The translations under genes and the position numbers were made by a program. The notes beneath the pieces are model-generated. The model was not told the DNA's origin. It saw nothing but the letters and a program-made list of their open reading frames with translations, and did no database searches. Shown piece by piece: positions 6,215-8,371 of a stretch of 8,371 bases of DNA. The stretch's first letter is position 1, and the number at the start of each line of letters is the position of its first letter. The DNA is from JBOHPP01 sp050731755. GTDB lineage: Bacteria > Methylomirabilota > Methylomirabilia > Rokubacteriales > CSP1-6. The DNA lies in NCBI GenBank assembly GCA_050731755.1, contig JBOHPP010000009.1, forward strand, positions 1 through 8,371. The letters run 5' to 3'.

Positions 6215-6948
6215 GCGCCGTTCAGGTTCCGCCGTCGGTTCTCGGCAAAGGCGGGGGGCTGCGGCGGCAAGTCGGCCAGGACGAAGCGGACGAACTCGGC
6301 CTTCGACGTGAGCTGGAGCGCAGGGTTGAAGCGGCGCTCGAAGCCGATCGTTGAGCCGGGCTTGCCGCTGAGCCCCTTGCCGCAGGCGGCGCCGCCGAAG
6401 TGGGCGGGATAGACCTCGATGTGATCGGGCAGCTTCAGGAGCCGGCCGTACAGGCTTTCGTAGAGTTGCTCGGCCGCCGCCGTCTCCGATCCGTCGCCGA
6501 GGAGGTCCGGCCGCCCCACGCCCCCCGAGAAGAGCGTGTCCCCGGTGAGGACGAACCACGGCTCCGGCCCTCGCGTCCGGTCGACGACCAGAATTGAGAG
6601 GCTCTCCGGCGTGTGGCCGGGGGTGTGGAGGATCGTCAACCGGACGTTGCCCAGCTCGTGCTCCTCGCCGTCGGCCACGGTGGCGTGCGGGAAGTCGACG
6701 GGCGCGGCCTCGTGGAAGAAGACGGGCGCACCGGTGACCGCCACCAGGCGCCGGGCGCCGGACAGGTGATCGGCCTGGACGTGGGTCTCGAAGACGTGGG
6801 TGATCCGCATGGACTTCTGGGCGGCCGCCTCGAGATACGGCTCGATCTCTTGCTGTGGATCCACCACAGCGCAGGCGCCTGCGCCCCCTCAGCCGAAGAG
6901 GTAGCTGGCACAGCCCGTCTTCGGGGCGAGGAACTGGCGGAAGATCAT
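6211..6948 (-). CDS. MBL-fold hydrolase, persulfide dioxygenase/glyoxalase II-like; candidate selenoprotein (UGA, codon 20)
   Basis: From ATG at 6948, with a strong GGGAGGAGG site, the gene encodes 245 residues if the TGA at 6889-6891 is read as Sec20. The first 19 residues (MIFRQFLAPKTGCASYLFG) and those after the UGA (GGAGACAVVDPQQEIEPY) are the normal N-terminus of this family, MIFRQ-GCASYLxG-AVVDP; starting at the later GTG would remove the first strands. Metal-site residues are His56, Asp60, His61 (THVQADH), His112 (HTPGHT), Asp137 (TGDTLFSGGVGR) and His183 (YPAHFGG). These keep the His-His-Asp set that binds iron in ETHE1, while the usual second His of HxHxDH is Gln58. The late CGKGLSGKPGSTIGFERR block also matches ETHE1-like proteins. 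Likely role: oxidation or hydrolysis of a persulfide or thioester; exact substrate unknown. It overlaps the MFS gene (GTGA) and diverges from lysR. Confidence 0.85.
6852..6870 (-). promoter_or_regulatory. SECIS-like hairpin of the MBL gene
   Basis: Minus-strand RNA folds as GCUGUGG-UGGAU-CCACAGC, a perfect 7-bp stem with a 5-nt loop. The stem begins 18 bases after the UGA and the loop 25 bases after it, inside the bacterial SECIS range. G is the second loop base. The loop matches that of the DedA-rhodanese hairpin in the pattern YGGRU. Confidence 0.65.
6869..6884. repeat. Perfect 16-bp palindrome just after the UGA
   Basis: GCGCAGGC is followed directly by its reverse complement GCCTGCGC. 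In RNA it could form a 6-bp hairpin with a 4-base GCGC loop. It shares two bases with the SECIS-like stem, so both cannot form completely at once. Confidence 0.5.
6889..6891 (-). other. In-frame UGA read as selenocysteine (codon 20)
   Basis: The codons GGC TGA GGG interrupt an otherwise continuous MBL-domain N-terminus (YLFG-U-GGAG). The upstream 19 codons have their own strong ribosome binding site and lie in the same frame as the rest of the domain. Confidence 0.75.
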
Positions 6949-7050
6949 GAGGCCCTCCTCCCGGGTTCTTTGCTCTGACCCTTGTTTTACGCCCTGGGTT
7001 GCTATAGGGTCCAATACGAAGTTTGCATCCAAACGATAGGGGAATCCCGA
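6949..7050. promoter_or_regulatory. Divergent control region between Sec-MBL and lysR, with a candidate LysR operator
   Basis: This 102-base gap is the least GC-rich part of the area. It holds the inverted repeat GTTTG-CATC-CAAAC (7021-7034), the direct repeats CTATAGGG (7002-7009) and CGATAGGG (7034-7041) 32 bases apart, a possible plus-strand -10 TATAGG (7003-7008) and an AGGGGA ribosome site for lysR (7038-7043). LysR regulators commonly bind such divergent gaps to control both genes. The exact operator and start sites are not resolved. Confidence 0.4.
6956..6964 (-). promoter_or_regulatory. Strong Shine-Dalgarno of the Sec-MBL gene
   Basis: The minus strand reads GGGAGGAGG about seven bases before the ATG at 6948. 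A ribosome site this strong placed before only 19 sense codons and a TGA argues that the short upstream segment is the real gene start. Confidence 0.75.
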
Positions 7051-7956
7051 ATGACCATCCGCCAGGTCGAGGTGTTCCTCGCGGTGGCCCGGGAGAAGAG
7101 CTTCAGCCGGGCGGCGACGGCGCTGCATCTCTCCCAGCCCACGCTCTCCGAGCACGTGGGCGAGCTCGAGCGGGAGCTGGCCAAGCCGCTTTTCAACCGG
7201 CGCGGGCGGGAGGTGACCCTCACCGAAGCGGGGCGAGTCTTCGAGGATTGGGCGACGCGGATCGCCACGGCCGTAGAAGGCGCCCATCAGGCCATCGCCG
7301 AGCTCGACGGCCTGGCCCACGGCTCTCTTCTCGTCGGCGCCAGCACGACGCCCGGGCTCTACGTCCTGCCGGCGGTGATCGCCGCGTTCCGCGCGCGGTA
7401 CCCCGGTATCGAGCTGAAGTTGCAGGTCGCCAACTCACAGGTGATCGAGGTGCGGGTGCGCCGTCGCGAGCTGGATCTGGGCGTGATCGGCGGACACATC
7501 CTGGGCCCCGGCGAGGAATGCGTGACCGCCGGGCTGCTCGACGAGCTGATGCTGGTCGTCGCGGCGGGCCACCCGTGGGCCCGCCGCCGCGCGGTCGCGC
7601 CGGCGCAGCTCGCCAGCCAGCCGTTGCTGATGCGGGAGGAGGGGTCGGCGACGCGGCAGGTCACCGAGCGGGCATTGCAGCGCGCCGGCATCAAGTACCG
7701 TGTCGCGATGGAGCTCGATCACACCGAGGCGATCAAGCAGGCGGTGATGGCCGGGCTCGGCGTGGCCTTCGTGTCGGTTCACGCCGTCCGGGGCGAGGTG
7801 GCGACCGGGCGGCTTCGCGCGCTCCGCCTCCGGGGCCTCCGGATCGCGCGCCACTTCCACGTCATTTACAACGAGGCGCGGCGGCTCTCGGCGAGCGCGC
7901 GGACGTTCATGGAGGCGCTCGAGAAGACCAGTCAAGGGCGGGTGCGACGGGCTTAG
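7051..7956 (+). CDS. LysR-family transcriptional regulator
   Basis: This 301-residue protein has the standard LysR layout. Residues 1 to about 60 are the winged helix-turn-helix (VEVFLAVAREKSFSRAA then LSQPTLSEHVGELE, ending LFNRRGREVTLTEAG), followed by a linker helix. Residues about 90-290 are the periplasmic-binding-protein-like effector domain (GSLLVGASTTPGLYVLP, then LDLGVIGG, then AVMAGLGVAFVS). The ATG at 7051 was preferred to upstream starts because it has an AGGGGA site seven bases away and begins exactly at the DNA-binding domain. The gene is divergent from the Sec-MBL operon and is its likely regulator. The effector domain resembles the CysB/CysL-like group that senses sulfur compounds, and a selenium-metabolism-associated LysR group is also known; assignment to either is tentative. 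The inducer is unknown. Confidence 0.93.
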   Translation: MTIRQVEVFLAVAREKSFSRAATALHLSQPTLSEHVGELERELAKPLFNRRGREVTLTEAGRVFEDWATRIATAVEGAHQAIAELDGLAHGSLLVGASTTPGLYVLPAVIAAFRARYPGIELKLQVANSQVIEVRVRRRELDLGVIGGHILGPGEECVTAGLLDELMLVVAAGHPWARRRAVAPAQLASQPLLMREEGSATRQVTERALQRAGIKYRVAMELDHTEAIKQAVMAGLGVAFVSVHAVRGEVATGRLRALRLRGLRIARHFHVIYNEARRLSASARTFMEALEKTSQGRVRRA

Positions 7957-7963
7957 ACCTGGC

Positions 7964-8202
7964 TCACGCTGGCTTTCGGCGCAGCCGTTCAGCCAGAAAG
8001 TCCTTGACGCCGGGCCCACCTGTGAGCTTGAGCCACACGGTGTCGCTCACCAACCACTCCAGGCCGAGCGCGAGAAAGGGCAGCAGCGGCGCTCGAGGGT
8101 GATCCGCGCGGCGGCCTTCATCGCCGCCCTCAGTGCCGCGTACCGTCGCTTCTCGGCGTCATCGAACACATCGAGCCGGCATTCGAACTGCACGTCAGTC
8201 AT
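7964..8202 (-). pseudogene. Small CCPF-motif protein with a -1 frame break
   Basis: The gene starts at an ATG overlapping the upstream MerR-like stop (ATGA), behind a GAGAGGAGGAGG ribosome site. The first frame gives about 43 residues (MTDVQFECRLDVFDDAEKRR to ITLERRCCPF), then eight unlike residues and a TGA at 8047. The next reading phase continues the protein instead: LALGLEWLVSDTVWLKLTGG, then PGVKDFLAERLRRKPA, to a TGA at 7964. The two parts join at CCPF through a -1 shift at C CCT TTC (8080-8074). I recall relatives of this MerR-linked family being longer between the N-terminal helix and ERRCCPF, so an internal deletion may also be present. Most likely it is a damaged gene or a sequence error; programmed frameshifting is a less likely alternative. 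Function is unknown, and the paired cysteines suggest metal or thiol chemistry. Confidence 0.5.
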
Positions 8203-8371
8203 GCCCTCCTCCTCTCTCCCGTGGCCGCCTCGGCCACGATGGGACAGTCGCCGTCGCACTGGCACCGCGTGATCGCCAGCAACCGGCGGCGCATGGCCTG
8301 CAGACGACCGATCTTCTCGTCGATCTCGCGGATCTTGCCGCCGGCGCGGGTCCGCACCTGATGGGTGCGCC
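8199..8371 (-). CDS. MerR-family regulator, C-terminal part (5' end outside the window)
   Basis: The last 57 codons are visible. They encode a long amphipathic helix (KIREIDEKIGRLQAMRRRLL), the typical antiparallel dimerisation helix of MerR proteins, then a short cysteine-rich end, RCQCDGDCPIVAEA. In heavy-metal MerR sensors this C-terminal loop supplies metal-binding cysteines, so a metal- or thiol-sensing role is likely. The DNA-binding half lies beyond the window, so the family call rests on the dimer helix and the Cys pattern alone. The TGA overlaps the ATG of the CCPF-motif gene, which makes the pair an operon. Which metal is sensed cannot be decided. Confidence 0.7.
   Translation of the reverse strand, partial: RTHQVRTRAGGKIREIDEKIGRLQAMRRRLLAITRCQCDGDCPIVAEAATGERRRA

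Noticed and set aside
6215..6559. N-terminal extension of the MFS gene into the MBL gene
   Set aside because: It would add about 115 non-membrane, Arg-rich residues translated out of frame from the MBL gene; the GTG at 6214 gives a normal MFS start.
3082..6891. Genome-wide reassignment of TGA to an amino acid
   Set aside because: TGA ends the radical SAM, small hypothetical, EamA, HtrA and MBL genes in sensible places, and tryptophan is encoded by TGG throughout.
1..8371. CRISPR array, tRNA, rRNA, insertion sequence or phage attachment site
   Set aside because: No spaced repeats, cloverleaf-like segments, transposase motifs or terminal repeats were seen on either strand.

Overview
The window is a dense, very GC-rich stretch of bacterial chromosome: short gaps, GTG starts, few clear -35 boxes. 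The gene style (RRM-type small RNA-binding protein, SplB-like radical SAM protein, DedA-rhodanese fusion, apparent UGA recoding) suits a soil or subsurface lineage such as Methylomirabilota/Rokubacteria or a deltaproteobacterial relative. That assignment is inference. No rRNA, tRNA, CRISPR array or insertion sequence was seen.

The main observation is that two genes carry an in-frame UGA which conventional gene calling would take as a stop or skip. Both look like selenocysteine (Sec) genes. (1) A metallo-beta-lactamase-fold protein (6211-6948, minus) opens with a strong Shine-Dalgarno and ATG, meets UGA at codon 20, and continues in frame into the rest of the domain. (2) A DedA-rhodanese fusion (2926-3888, minus) meets UGA at codon 269, in the second position of a YCxC-type rhodanese loop, and continues in frame to TAG, completing the rhodanese domain. 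Just downstream of each UGA is a perfect hairpin with a 5-nt loop (CGGGU and UGGAU), at the spacing expected of a bacterial SECIS element. TGA is a normal stop in at least five other genes here, so this is not a reassigned code.

Layout. 1-1142: end of a small membrane protein, then a convergent radical SAM gene with an apparently leaderless GTG start. 1143-1649: divergent promoter region and an RRM RNA-binding protein. 1685-2868: a small conserved-looking protein, divergent from an EamA-type transporter. 2867-2925: a short gap that may hold a PAS-domain gene remnant. 2926-6948: four minus-strand genes, in transcription order Sec-MBL hydrolase, MFS transporter (GTGA overlap), HtrA-like protease, and Sec DedA-rhodanese (4-bp gap), probably one or two operons. 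7051-7956: a divergent LysR regulator, the natural candidate to control them. 7964-8371: the end of a MerR-like regulator, translationally coupled to a small CCPF-motif protein whose frame breaks at a slippery-looking heptamer.

Working model (inference): the 2.9-6.9 kb block is a sulfur or selenium handling unit. It joins a persulfide-dioxygenase-like MBL protein and a membrane-anchored rhodanese, both using Sec, with an exporter and a quality-control protease, under a LysR regulator.
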